In this document: piece after piece, positions 7,818 to 15,602 of the stretch | Layout of the letters: each line of letters begins with the position of its first letter | Position numbering within the stretch: the first letter of the stretch is position 1 | NCBI GenBank assembly: GCA_903789615.1 | Contig: CAIFEV010000003.1 | Location: forward strand, 62,001-126,000 | Length of the DNA stretch: 64,000 bases | Source of the DNA: an uncultured Lachnospiraceae bacterium | GTDB taxonomy: Bacteria; Bacillota; Clostridia; Lachnospirales; Lachnospiraceae | Reading direction: 5' to 3' | Program-made: the position numbers and the translations under genes | The notes under the pieces: generated by a model | What the model was told of the DNA's origin: nothing | What the model saw: only the letters and a program-made list of their open reading frames with translations | Database searches by the model: none

Positions 7818-8714
7818 ATGCGTTTTTCAACTTCGACGAATATCTTCAGCTTTGATCAGGGGAAGCCCTACGCAATTCCGATGGATGCGTCGATTAAGAC
7901 CTGCGCCCGGGCGGGATTTAAATATGTGGATGCCAATCTGTGCGGCATCACGCGCCCCGGCCATGATGTAAGCGTCCTGTGCCGGGACGACTGGGAGGAA
8001 ATCATCCGCGGCTACAAAGAGACGGCCTCCCAACTGCATGTACAGATCGCCCAGGCCCACGCCTGGTGGTGCATCAAGTCGCCGATTTCAGGACAGGGAC
8101 TGCCGGAAGGTGAATTCGGCGAAGAGATGATGCGAAGAAGCGTCCTTGCCGCCGAAATCCTCGGCGTAAAGTGGATGGTCGTCCATCCGCTCTCCGTCGC
8201 GGAGGACGGAGAGCGGTCGCCGGAGCGCAGCTTCCAGTACAATCTCGCGTATTTCCGGAAGTGGAATGAAGAATTCAAAAAGCATCACGTCGGCATGGCG
8301 ATTGAAAACATGGTGGGCGTCCACGGCAATGAATGGGGCGATGTCGACTTCCTCATCAAACTGGTCGACGCGATCGGTGACCCGAACGTGGGAACCTGCC
8401 TTGACACCGGCCACGCGAATGTCTCCGGGCACAATGCGGCGGAATGTGCAAGGAAAATGGGAAAGAGACTCCACGCGACCCACATAAACGACAATTACGC
8501 AAGGGGCGTGGATGAACACCTGGCGCCGTTTTGCGGCACGGTCGACTGGCCGGCGCTGCTTACGGCACTGGAAGAAATCGGCTACAAGGACGACTTCTCA
8601 TACGAAATCCACAATTACACCCGGATGTACCCGAAGGAACTCCAGCCTGAGCTCATTCAGTTCACATATTCCCTTGGCAGATGGCTGCTTAGTGCGTACG
8701 ATTGCGAGGGGTGA
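7818..8714 (+). CDS. Sugar phosphate isomerase/epimerase-type TIM-barrel protein
   Basis: A 298-residue xylose-isomerase-like TIM barrel (AP endonuclease 2 fold). Probable metal ligands are Glu in MAIENMVG, Asp and His in CLDTGHANVSG, His in ATHINDN and Glu in YEIHNY. ATG 7818 follows GAGGAAAG and starts 8 bases after the preceding stop; an upstream GTG at 7806 is less likely. Family members isomerise or epimerise sugars, and some catalyse eliminations on 3-oxo-glycosides. Its position between two FAD oxidoreductases suggests it works on their oxidised product. That link is inference from context. Confidence 0.87.
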   Translation: MRFSTSTNIFSFDQGKPYAIPMDASIKTCARAGFKYVDANLCGITRPGHDVSVLCRDDWEEIIRGYKETASQLHVQIAQAHAWWCIKSPISGQGLPEGEFGEEMMRRSVLAAEILGVKWMVVHPLSVAEDGERSPERSFQYNLAYFRKWNEEFKKHHVGMAIENMVGVHGNEWGDVDFLIKLVDAIGDPNVGTCLDTGHANVSGHNAAECARKMGKRLHATHINDNYARGVDEHLAPFCGTVDWPALLTALEEIGYKDDFSYEIHNYTRMYPKELQPELIQFTYSLGRWLLSAYDCEG

Positions 8715-8738
8715 GATTTTTAAGGGAAACCGATACGA

Positions 8739-8777
8739 AAAGAGGCAGTTACACGGGATCCGTGCGGCAGCCTCTTT
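8739..8777 (+). terminator. Hairpin between the TIM-barrel gene and FAD paralog 2
   Basis: AAAGAGGC (8739-8746) pairs with GCCTCTTT (8770-8777), and the inner CACGG/CCGTG extends the stem. Only a weak T-tract follows (TTTGTCTTTG), so this may be a partial terminator or a processing/stability element within the operon. Confidence 0.55.
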
Positions 8778-8796
8778 GTCTTTGCGGGAGGTTTGT

Positions 8797-10653
8797 ATGT
8801 CTTTGAGGGAAACGAAAGCAGAGTATTCCATTGTTGTGATCGGAGGCGGCCTTTCCGGTGTCTGTGCGGCCATTGCCGCCGCAAGACAGGGGCAGAAATG
8901 CGCCATCGTGCAGAACCGTTCGGTTTTTGGCGGAAACGCCAGCTCTGAAATCCGGATGCATGTCGTGGGGGCGAACTGCCATTCTTCCAAGCCGAATCTG
9001 CGCGAGACCGGCATCCTGGAAGAAATCATGCTGGAAAATAAACGGAGGAACCCGTACGCGGATTTCCCGACATTTGACATGATTTTGTGGGAAAAGGTGC
9101 ACGAAGAGCCGAATCTCACCGCGTATCTCAACACGGATATCGAGGATGTGCGGATGGACGGTGAGAGGATCGTGGAGGTCAGCGGCCACCAGAATTCGAC
9201 GGAACGGAAGGTGACGCTGCGCGCGAAGATTTTTATCGATGCGACCGGACACGGAACCGTTGGCGTGATGGCCGGCGCGGCGCACCGGGAGGGCAGCGAG
9301 GCACGGTCTGAATTTCACGAGGTAACGGCGCCCGAAGAGGCGAATCACAATACCATGGGAAGCTCGATCCTGTTTCACGCCGTTGACCGCGGAGAGCCGG
9401 TGGAGTTCATCAAGCCGGCCTGGGCCAACACTTATACGGAAGAGGATCTGAAATTCCGCCCGCATGTCGACCAGATTTCCGTGGATGACGAGGACGGGAT
9501 CCACACCGGGGCGGATGCCGCGGCCGGAAACAGGCTGCCTGAGTTTTCCAATATGGACGCCGGGTACTGGTGGTGCGAGCTCGGCGGGGACTATGACGAC
9601 ATCATCGGCGGTGGCGAGGAGCTTCGGGACGAACTCCTTGCGTGCGTCTACGGCGTGTGGGATCACATCAAGAATGGCGGTAATCACGGGGCGGACAATT
9701 ACGATCTGGACTGGGTAGGGATGGTGCCCGGTTACCGCGAGAGCCGGCGGCTTGAGGGCGGCTATATTCTGAACGAGAACGACGTGCGGGCCAACCGGCG
9801 TTTTGACGACGCGGTTGCCTACGGCGGCTGGCCGATGGATGTCCATATCGCTGGCGGCATGCACGACCTGGGCAGGTATCCGTCAAAGGTCTATAATTTT
9901 GAAGGCTGCTATACGATCCCGTACCGCTGCTATTACAGCCGGAACATTGAAAATCTGATGATGGCCGGCCGGGACATCAGCACAAGCAAGATGGCGTTCG
10001 GCTCGACACGGGTCATGGGCACCTGCGCGATTGGCGGCCAGGCTGCGGGGACGGCAGCGGCCCTGGCCGTGAAGTACGGCGAAACGCCGAAAGCGGTCGG
10101 AGAGCGCCATATCCGGGAACTGCAGCAGCTTCTTCTGAAAAATGACTGCTATATTCCGGGATTTACAAACGAAGATCCGGACGACCTGGCAAGAAAGGCT
10201 GTCTTCACCGCGGCGTCCGAGACTCCCGGCTGCGAGGCCGCCAACGTGGCCAGGGGCGAGGCCAGGCCGGCGGGCGGGAAGACCAACTACTGGCAGTCCG
10301 AAAACCTGGCTTTGGCAAAAATCACAGGAAAACTGGAGAAAGAGGAGACCGTCGGGGAAGTCCGGCTGACATTTGACACGGATCTGAGTCATGAAATCCA
10401 GCCGTCCATGATCCGGAATGTCTTGAACCGCGAGGTGAAGGGAATGCCGCACGAGCTGGTTAAGGATTATACGCTGCGGCTCCTGCGGGGAGGCAGCGTT
10501 GTGTTCGCGAAAGAAGTCCGGGGCAATTACCAGAGGCTCAACGTGATCCGCACCGGGGGCGTGGCGTGTGATGCTGTTGAGATCGAGGTCCACGCGACGT
10601 GGGGCCTTCCGGCGGCAAGAATCCAGGAAATCCGGTTATACCATTTTTCATGA
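8797..10653 (+). CDS. FAD-dependent oxidoreductase with C-terminal beta-sandwich domain, paralog 2
   Basis: A 618-residue paralog of the protein at 5962-7809. It shares the FAD motif (GGGLSG at 16-21), FGGNASSEIRMH, the region DHIKNGGNHGA, the GYRESRR segment, GTCAIGGQAAGTAAA, and a C-terminal beta-sandwich ending with EVRGNYQRLN. ATG 8797 is set by GGGAGG at 8786-8791; the long upstream frame from 8512 is a shadow inside the TIM-barrel gene. It has an acidic insertion around residues 225-245 (VDDEDGIHTGADAAAG) that differs from paralog 1. Two diverged copies in one operon suggest two substrates or two successive oxidations. No substrate is known to me. Confidence 0.85.
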   Translation: MSLRETKAEYSIVVIGGGLSGVCAAIAAARQGQKCAIVQNRSVFGGNASSEIRMHVVGANCHSSKPNLRETGILEEIMLENKRRNPYADFPTFDMILWEKVHEEPNLTAYLNTDIEDVRMDGERIVEVSGHQNSTERKVTLRAKIFIDATGHGTVGVMAGAAHREGSEARSEFHEVTAPEEANHNTMGSSILFHAVDRGEPVEFIKPAWANTYTEEDLKFRPHVDQISVDDEDGIHTGADAAAGNRLPEFSNMDAGYWWCELGGDYDDIIGGGEELRDELLACVYGVWDHIKNGGNHGADNYDLDWVGMVPGYRESRRLEGGYILNENDVRANRRFDDAVAYGGWPMDVHIAGGMHDLGRYPSKVYNFEGCYTIPYRCYYSRNIENLMMAGRDISTSKMAFGSTRVMGTCAIGGQAAGTAAALAVKYGETPKAVGERHIRELQQLLLKNDCYIPGFTNEDPDDLARKAVFTAASETPGCEAANVARGEARPAGGKTNYWQSENLALAKITGKLEKEETVGEVRLTFDTDLSHEIQPSMIRNVLNREVKGMPHELVKDYTLRLLRGGSVVFAKEVRGNYQRLNVIRTGGVACDAVEIEVHATWGLPAARIQEIRLYHFS

Positions 10654-10711
10654 GGTGAACCCACGAAATCTGAAAATTTGTTTTCCGGCGCGCGGCGCGC
10701 GGGTAAAAATA

Positions 10712-10745
10712 TGCCCCGGCAGGTATTGCCAGGGCAGTTATTTTT
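10712..10745. terminator. Bidirectional terminator between FAD paralog 2 and ychF
   Basis: TGCCCCGGCA (10712-10721) pairs with TGCCAGGGCA (10727-10736) with one mismatch. T-rich tracts lie on both sides (TTATTTTTG on the plus strand; TATTTTTA when read on the minus strand). It can end both the sugar operon and the convergent ychF transcript. Confidence 0.75.
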
Positions 10746-10755
10746 GTATGGTTTT

Positions 10756-11853
10756 TCAGACGTTGAACCGGAACACAACAACGTCCCCGTCCTGCATCAC
10801 GTAGTCCTTCCCTTCGAGGCGGATCAGGCCCTTCTCGCGCGCCACGGCCGAAGAACCGCAGTCAAGCAGATCCTGATAGTTGATGACCTCGGCGCGGATA
10901 AAACCACGCTCGAAATCCGAGTGAATCTTACCGGCCGCCTGCGGAGCCTTGGTTCCCTTTTTGATCGTCCACGCGCGGGTCTCCTTCTCGCCTGCGGTGA
11001 GATAGGAGATGAGCCCGAGGATGCGGTAGCTTGCTGCGATCAGCTTGTCAAGCCCCGAGGAGGTGACGCCCATCGCGTCCAGATAGTCCTTCTTCTCGGC
11101 GTCGTCCAGCTCGGAGATCTCTTCCTCCATGCGCGCGCAGATGACAAATACTTCGCAGTCCGCTTCCTTTGCGTACTCACGCACTTTCTGAACGTAAGGG
11201 TTCCCGGCGCCGTCGTCAGCCATGTCGTCCTCTGCCACGTTGGCAGCCAGGATCACCGGCTTGGCGGTGAGGAGGTTGTAATCCTTCATCCAGAATTCCT
11301 GCTCGTCGCTCTCGCACGGGAAGTTCTTCGCCAGTTTTCCGTCCTCCAGAAACGCCTTGAGTTTTTCGATGAAGGCGACTTCCTTCGCGATGTCCTTGTT
11401 GTTGAAAGCGGCTTTCTTCTGCTTGGCGAGCCGGCGGTCCAGCACCTCGATGTCAGAGAAAATCAGTTCCAGGTTGATGGTGTCGATGTCGCGCAGCGGG
11501 TCGATGGATCCGTCGACGTGGACGATGTTGGTATCCTCAAAGCAGCGCACCACGTGGACGATGGCGTCCGTCTCGCGGATGTTGGCCAGGAACTGGTTCC
11601 CGAGGCCCTCACCCTTGCTGGCGCCTTTTACGAGTCCCGCGATGTCGACAAATTCGATCACCGCCGGCGTGATTTTCTTTGAGTTGTAAAGCGCTGCCAG
11701 CTTGTCGAGCCTCTCGTCCGGAACGGCCACGACGCCCACGTTCGGGTCGATCGTGCAGAACGGATAGTTTTCCGAGGCCGCTCCCGCCTTTGTCAGAGAA
11801 TTGAAAAGCGAACTCTTGCCGACATTGGGCAGACCAACGATACCTAATTTCAT
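10756..11853 (-). CDS. ychF: Redox-regulated ATPase/GTPase YchF (Obg family)
   Basis: A 365-residue protein, the usual length for YchF/Ola1. The P-loop is GLPNVGKSSLFN near residues 7-18. The switch region has DIAGLVKGASKGEGLGNQFL. A coiled-coil insertion lies near residues 125-200, and a C-terminal TGS domain (TRAWTIKKGTKAPQAAGKIHSDFERGF) completes the protein. The family binds ribosomes and prefers ATP over GTP; its cellular role is tied to translation and stress response. It is transcribed alone on the minus strand, with AAGGAG upstream of ATG 11853 and a shared terminator downstream. Confidence 0.97.
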   Translation of the reverse strand: MKLGIVGLPNVGKSSLFNSLTKAGAASENYPFCTIDPNVGVVAVPDERLDKLAALYNSKKITPAVIEFVDIAGLVKGASKGEGLGNQFLANIRETDAIVHVVRCFEDTNIVHVDGSIDPLRDIDTINLELIFSDIEVLDRRLAKQKKAAFNNKDIAKEVAFIEKLKAFLEDGKLAKNFPCESDEQEFWMKDYNLLTAKPVILAANVAEDDMADDGAGNPYVQKVREYAKEADCEVFVICARMEEEISELDDAEKKDYLDAMGVTSSGLDKLIAASYRILGLISYLTAGEKETRAWTIKKGTKAPQAAGKIHSDFERGFIRAEVINYQDLLDCGSSAVAREKGLIRLEGKDYVMQDGDVVVFRFNV

Positions 11854-11968
11854 AATCTTTCTATCTCCTTTTCGCTGCCGCGAATTTGTTACAGTGTATC
11901 ACAGAATGCGCGCAAGAAAAAGAAGGCAGCGGGGACAGAGAGTCAGAAGGCAGAGCAGGTGCATACGG

Positions 11969-13060
11969 TCACTGCAGTGTCAGATCGCCGTCCTTCACCC
12001 AGCCTTTTTTGCGGCAGAATTGATTAATGAGCGGTGCGAGTATAGCCGGCAGAACGAAGCTGATGAGGATGAGCCCGGTCACGTCAAAGGCGCTTATGGC
12101 GGCCATTTTCCCGGCGGCGATGTCCGAAAGCCACCCCTGGATGACGCCGATCTGACCGACCAGACCGCAGGTCCCCATGCCGGAATCGATGGCCGGGCCG
12201 TTCATCTGAAGATGGAACACACACGTGGCGATCGGGCCGGTGATAGCGGAGGCGAGGGTCGGAGCGATCCAGACGCGCGGATTCTTCACGATGTTGGGCA
12301 TCTGCAGCATGGAGGTGCCGATACCCTGCGACACGAGGCCGCCCCAGCGGTTTTCTTTAAAGGACATGACGGCAAAGCCGACCATCTGCGCGCAGCACCC
12401 GGCGACAGCCGCACCGCCGGCAAGGCCGGTGAGCCCCAGCGCGGCGCAGATCGCCGCGGAAGAAATCGGCAGCGTCAGCGCAACACCGACCGAGACGGAA
12501 ACGAGAATTCCCATGAGAAAAGGCTGAAGCTCCGTAGCCCACATGATAAAGGTTCCGACCATCATGGCGAGCTTCCCGAGAGCCGGCGCCAGGAGCCACG
12601 ACAGGAAAACACCGACGCCGACTGTCACGAGCGGCGTGACGAGTATGTCAACCTTTGTCTCGCCGGATACCATCTTGCCGATCTCGGATGTGATGATGGC
12701 GACAAAAAGAACGGCCAGCGGACCGCCGGCGCCGCCCAGGGCGTTGGAGGCGAATCCCACGGTGATGAGCGAGAAGAGAACCAGCGGCGGGCACTGAAGT
12801 GCGCGGCCGATGGCGGCGGCCATCGCCGGGCCGCTCATGGCCATGGCCAGAGACCCGACCGTGTACTGGGTGCCGGAGATCGTCGCGACCGGCTGCGTCA
12901 GGAACGGAAGCGAAAACAGCGTCCCCAGCGTGTTGATAATTGTGCCGATGAGCAGAGAGCAGAACAGTCCCTGCGCCATGGCCCCCAGCGCATCAATGCC
13001 GTATCGCTTCAGCGAAATCTCAATGTTTTTCCGCTTTAAAAAAGCTTTCCACGAATCCAT
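11969..13060 (-). CDS. PTS_EIIC_2-type membrane protein (orphan PTS IIC-like)
   Basis: A 363-residue polytopic protein with about nine or ten hydrophobic segments and many Gly/Ala residues, typical of the PTS_EIIC_2 family (DUF-like PTS IIC homologs in Bacillota). No IIA or IIB domain is fused or encoded beside it, so sugar phosphorylation by this protein alone is doubtful; transport or regulation of another solute is possible. ATG 13060 (MDSWKAFLKRKN) follows GGAAAGGGG on the minus strand; the longer frame reaching 13132 lacks a binding site. The promoter at 13140-13169 drives it as a single gene. Confidence 0.8.
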   Translation of the reverse strand: MDSWKAFLKRKNIEISLKRYGIDALGAMAQGLFCSLLIGTIINTLGTLFSLPFLTQPVATISGTQYTVGSLAMAMSGPAMAAAIGRALQCPPLVLFSLITVGFASNALGGAGGPLAVLFVAIITSEIGKMVSGETKVDILVTPLVTVGVGVFLSWLLAPALGKLAMMVGTFIMWATELQPFLMGILVSVSVGVALTLPISSAAICAALGLTGLAGGAAVAGCCAQMVGFAVMSFKENRWGGLVSQGIGTSMLQMPNIVKNPRVWIAPTLASAITGPIATCVFHLQMNGPAIDSGMGTCGLVGQIGVIQGWLSDIAAGKMAAISAFDVTGLILISFVLPAILAPLINQFCRKKGWVKDGDLTLQ

Positions 13061-13139
13061 ATCTTTCCCCTTTCCTCTTTTGACAGGCTGTGTCCATTGT
13101 TCAGTGCTGAATGAAGCCCATGTCTGGTACACGCGTTCT

Positions 13140-13169
13140 ATTGTAAATATATGGCATTACATGTGTCAA
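13140..13169 (-). promoter_or_regulatory. Promoter of the PTS IIC-like gene
   Basis: On the minus strand TTGACA (13164-13169) is followed after 18 bp by TACAAT (13140-13145). The gene starts 80 bases downstream. Confidence 0.6.
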
Positions 13170-13315
13170 GACATAAACGAAACACCGAATGCGTACAGGT
13201 ATGCGGGACGCCGCGCGGCAGAATATGATATGATATAAAACAATCACAGTAGAAAAGAACACAGCCGCTGTGTGTGAAGATACCGGAGATTGCCTTGGAA
13301 AGGAGTCCGTAAAAG

Positions 13316-14938
13316 ATGCGCCTGGGGCAGAAGAATAAACCAATGAGAATCCCCAGAATACCGCTTGCCGTCACAGTGGTATTCACGGTGATTCTTGTGC
13401 TCTGTGCGCTGCTTCCGGGCCGGTTTGACGGATACACGGCAGCGGGGGCGTGCTTCTGGTATGTAATCGTCATGGCGGTGTACGGATTCAGGCCGGGATC
13501 CCGGTTAAACCTGTTTCCGGCCTCGGAAGTCAGTCTCCGGCACACGCTTCTAACGCTTGCGGCTGAGATTCTGCTTATTCTCACCTGTATTCTGCCGATG
13601 TCTCTCTCCCCGATCTGGAACGGCGAGGTGCCCGATCACCGCAATGAATATGAGGTGATGGCGGATTCGCTTCTGGAAGGTCATCTGTATCTGGATTATG
13701 ACGACGTCGACCCGAAACTGCTGACGATGGAGAATCCGTACGATCCTGAGGCGCGCAAGGCGGAAGGGGTCCGTGTACACTGGGATCACGCCTGGTACAA
13801 CGGGCATTACTATATGTACTTCGGCGTTGTGCCGGCTGTTCTGACATTTCTGCCGTACCGGATTCTTACCGGCCATGCCCTGACAACGTATCACGCAACG
13901 CAGCTGTATGTAATGCTGATGATCCTGGGCTTTTTTGCGCTGTTTCAGGAACTTGCGGACCGCTTTTACCGCAGTCTGCCGTTCGGTACCTTTCTGCTGC
14001 TGTCTCTTGCGTCCGGAGCTATCAGCTCATGGTACTGCGCTGCGGCTCCGGCGCTTTACTGCACCGCCATTTCAGCGGGGCTGAGCCTGGAGGTCTGGAG
14101 CCTGTATTTTTTCGTGCGCGCGGCATTTGTCATTAAGTCGGGGAAGAAGCGCATCGGCTGTGCTGCGACCGGCGCGCTGCTTGGGAGTCTTGCCTTTGGC
14201 TGCCGGCCTCCGGTGGCGCTCGGAAACCTGCTCATCCTGGGGATGCTTGTCCCCTGCCTGAAGGGGCATCGGCCTTCCGGGAAGCTTTTCGGCGCGCTTT
14301 TCACCGCGTTTCTTCCTTATATAGTGGTGGGAGCGGCGCTGATGTGGTACAACTGGGCGCGCTTCGGGAATCCGTTTGAGTTCGGCCAGACGTACCAGAT
14401 GACGGTGGCGGATCAGCATTCGTACGGAGCGGCTTCTTCAGGCCTGAAGCCCGCAGAGCTGCTGCAGGCTGTCGCCGGCAATTTCTTTGGGTTTGCGGGT
14501 CTGACCGATACATTTCCGTACATTTCCTTTTCCGGTGCGTTTCTGAATTTCCCCATCTTCTTTCTTATTGTATTCCTGCTGAAAACCCCTGTGCTTCGGG
14601 GCGTGAGAAAGGACGGTCTTGCGGGACTTGTGCTGTGCCTGGTGGTGCTGCCGTCTCTTGTGACAGCGGTCGATGCAGCCTGGACACCATTTCTGATGGA
14701 GCGCTACCGGCTGGACATCTATTATCTGCTTTCTATTCTGACCTTTATTGCAGCCGCGTCGGCTCACAGGGAGATGGGAGCGCAAAGCGTAAGGCGGCTG
14801 CTCTGGGCGGCCGACGTGCTTGGCGTGATGGCACTGGCAGGCTCCTTCCTTCTGTTCCTGGTGCCCAATGACTGCAATATCACGGCGCTGTACCCGGGAA
14901 TTTCCGATACGATGCGCCGCATTCTTCTCTTTTTCTGA
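13316..14938 (+). CDS. Polytopic membrane protein, probable GT-C-type glycosyltransferase
   Basis: A 540-residue protein with about 12 hydrophobic segments. After two N-terminal helices there is a large loop with acidic motifs (NGEVPDHRNEYEVMADSL, then LYLDYDDVD) and an aromatic segment (WYNGHYYMYFGVVPA) before the next helix. This topology resembles GT-C glycosyltransferases of the PMT/ArnT kind, which use a lipid-linked sugar donor and acidic residues in the first outer loop. I do not recognise a specific family, so the function is provisional. ATG 13316 follows AAGGAG by about 11 bases. It is a single-gene unit placed between the PTS-like gene and the division cluster, with a terminator behind it. 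Confidence 0.65.
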   Translation: MRLGQKNKPMRIPRIPLAVTVVFTVILVLCALLPGRFDGYTAAGACFWYVIVMAVYGFRPGSRLNLFPASEVSLRHTLLTLAAEILLILTCILPMSLSPIWNGEVPDHRNEYEVMADSLLEGHLYLDYDDVDPKLLTMENPYDPEARKAEGVRVHWDHAWYNGHYYMYFGVVPAVLTFLPYRILTGHALTTYHATQLYVMLMILGFFALFQELADRFYRSLPFGTFLLLSLASGAISSWYCAAAPALYCTAISAGLSLEVWSLYFFVRAAFVIKSGKKRIGCAATGALLGSLAFGCRPPVALGNLLILGMLVPCLKGHRPSGKLFGALFTAFLPYIVVGAALMWYNWARFGNPFEFGQTYQMTVADQHSYGAASSGLKPAELLQAVAGNFFGFAGLTDTFPYISFSGAFLNFPIFFLIVFLLKTPVLRGVRKDGLAGLVLCLVVLPSLVTAVDAAWTPFLMERYRLDIYYLLSILTFIAAASAHREMGAQSVRRLLWAADVLGVMALAGSFLLFLVPNDCNITALYPGISDTMRRILLFF

Positions 14939-14951
14939 AAAATCCGTGCGG

Positions 14952-14968
14952 CCTGCCTGTGAGGCAGG
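14952..14968 (+). repeat. Small hairpin after the membrane protein gene
   Basis: CCTGCCT (14952-14958) pairs with AGGCAGG (14962-14968), giving a 7-bp stem with a 3-base loop. No T-tract follows. It may protect the 3' end of the transcript. Confidence 0.4.
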
Positions 14969-15006
14969 AAATGCCGGAATTCCCGGCTTTCTGACTGTTT
15001 TTAAAA

Positions 15007-15048
15007 CCGCTGTGGCTTCTGAATTCACCCGGCCGCGGCGGCTTTTTT
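15007..15048 (+). terminator. Terminator upstream of the mraZ promoter
   Basis: CCGCTGTGG (15007-15015) pairs with CCGCGGCGG (15033-15041) as a 9-bp RNA stem with two G-U pairs. A TTTTTT tract follows at 15043-15048. It insulates the division cluster from the upstream gene. Confidence 0.65.
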
Positions 15049-15058
15049 GTGTGCTCTC

Positions 15059-15087
15059 TTGAATTCAGGGGGGAATTAGGGTAAGAT
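15059..15087 (+). promoter_or_regulatory. Promoter of the division and cell-wall cluster
   Basis: TTGAAT (15059-15064), a 17-bp spacer and TAAGAT (15082-15087). The expected start of transcription lies directly before the MraZ-box-like repeats at 15096-15132. Confidence 0.6.
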
Positions 15088-15095
15088 GAGCAATG

Positions 15096-15132
15096 AAAGT
15101 GGCGAATTTTACCACAAAGTGTAATTTTGTGG
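15096..15132 (+). promoter_or_regulatory. MraZ-box-like direct repeats
   Basis: AAAGTGG (15096-15102), AAAGTGT (15116-15122) and TTTGTGG (15126-15132) start 20 and 10 bases apart, so all sit on one DNA face. MraZ proteins bind tandem GTG-containing repeats about 10 bp apart upstream of their own gene. The repeats lie between the promoter and mraZ, consistent with autorepression. Confidence 0.6.
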
Positions 15133-15152
15133 GGAATCGGAGGTGAAGCGTC

Positions 15153-15590
15153 ATGTTTATGGGACAATACAATCATAATCTTGACGCGAAGGGACGGCTG
15201 ATCGTACCGGCCAGACTCCGGGAGCCACTGGGAGAACACGCATTTGTCACGAAGGGACTGGACGGCTGTCTGTTTGTATACACGGAAGACGACTGGAAGG
15301 TCTTTGAGGAAAAGCTGGGAAAGCTGCCAATCACGAGTCCTGACGCGCGCCAGTTCGCGAGATTTTTCCTGGCCGGCGCGGCGGACTGCGAATTCGACAG
15401 GCAGGGGCGCATTTTGATTCCGCAGGTGCTGCGGGACTACGCGGACCTGAAAAAGGAAGTCGTACTCGTGGGGGTTGCGAGCCGGATTGAGATCTGGAGT
15501 GAGCAGCGCTGGAACGAGCGCGAGGCGGCGTACAACCAGAACATGGATGAAGTGGCTGTGAACCTCGGGAATCTGGGATTCAGCATCTGA
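15153..15590 (+). CDS. mraZ: Transcriptional regulator MraZ
   Basis: A 145-residue protein with two SpoVT/AbrB-like half domains, each with the DxKGR/DxQGR signature: LDAKGRLIVPARLR near residue 10 and FDRQGRILIPQVLR near residue 83. MraZ forms ring-shaped oligomers that bind repeated GTG-containing boxes and represses the division cluster it heads. GGAGGTGA lies ahead of ATG 15153. Box-like repeats spaced 10 and 20 bp apart lie just upstream. The next gene, rsmH, follows after 12 bases. Confidence 0.97.
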   Translation: MFMGQYNHNLDAKGRLIVPARLREPLGEHAFVTKGLDGCLFVYTEDDWKVFEEKLGKLPITSPDARQFARFFLAGAADCEFDRQGRILIPQVLRDYADLKKEVVLVGVASRIEIWSEQRWNEREAAYNQNMDEVAVNLGNLGFSI

Positions 15591-15602
15591 TCGGAGAGCA
15601 GA

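Noticed and set aside
11801-13039. 412-codon plus-strand open frame
   Set aside because: It opposes the PTS IIC-like gene, whose hydrophobic pattern, ribosome binding site and promoter are convincing. The translation is Arg/Gly/Asp/His-rich noise.
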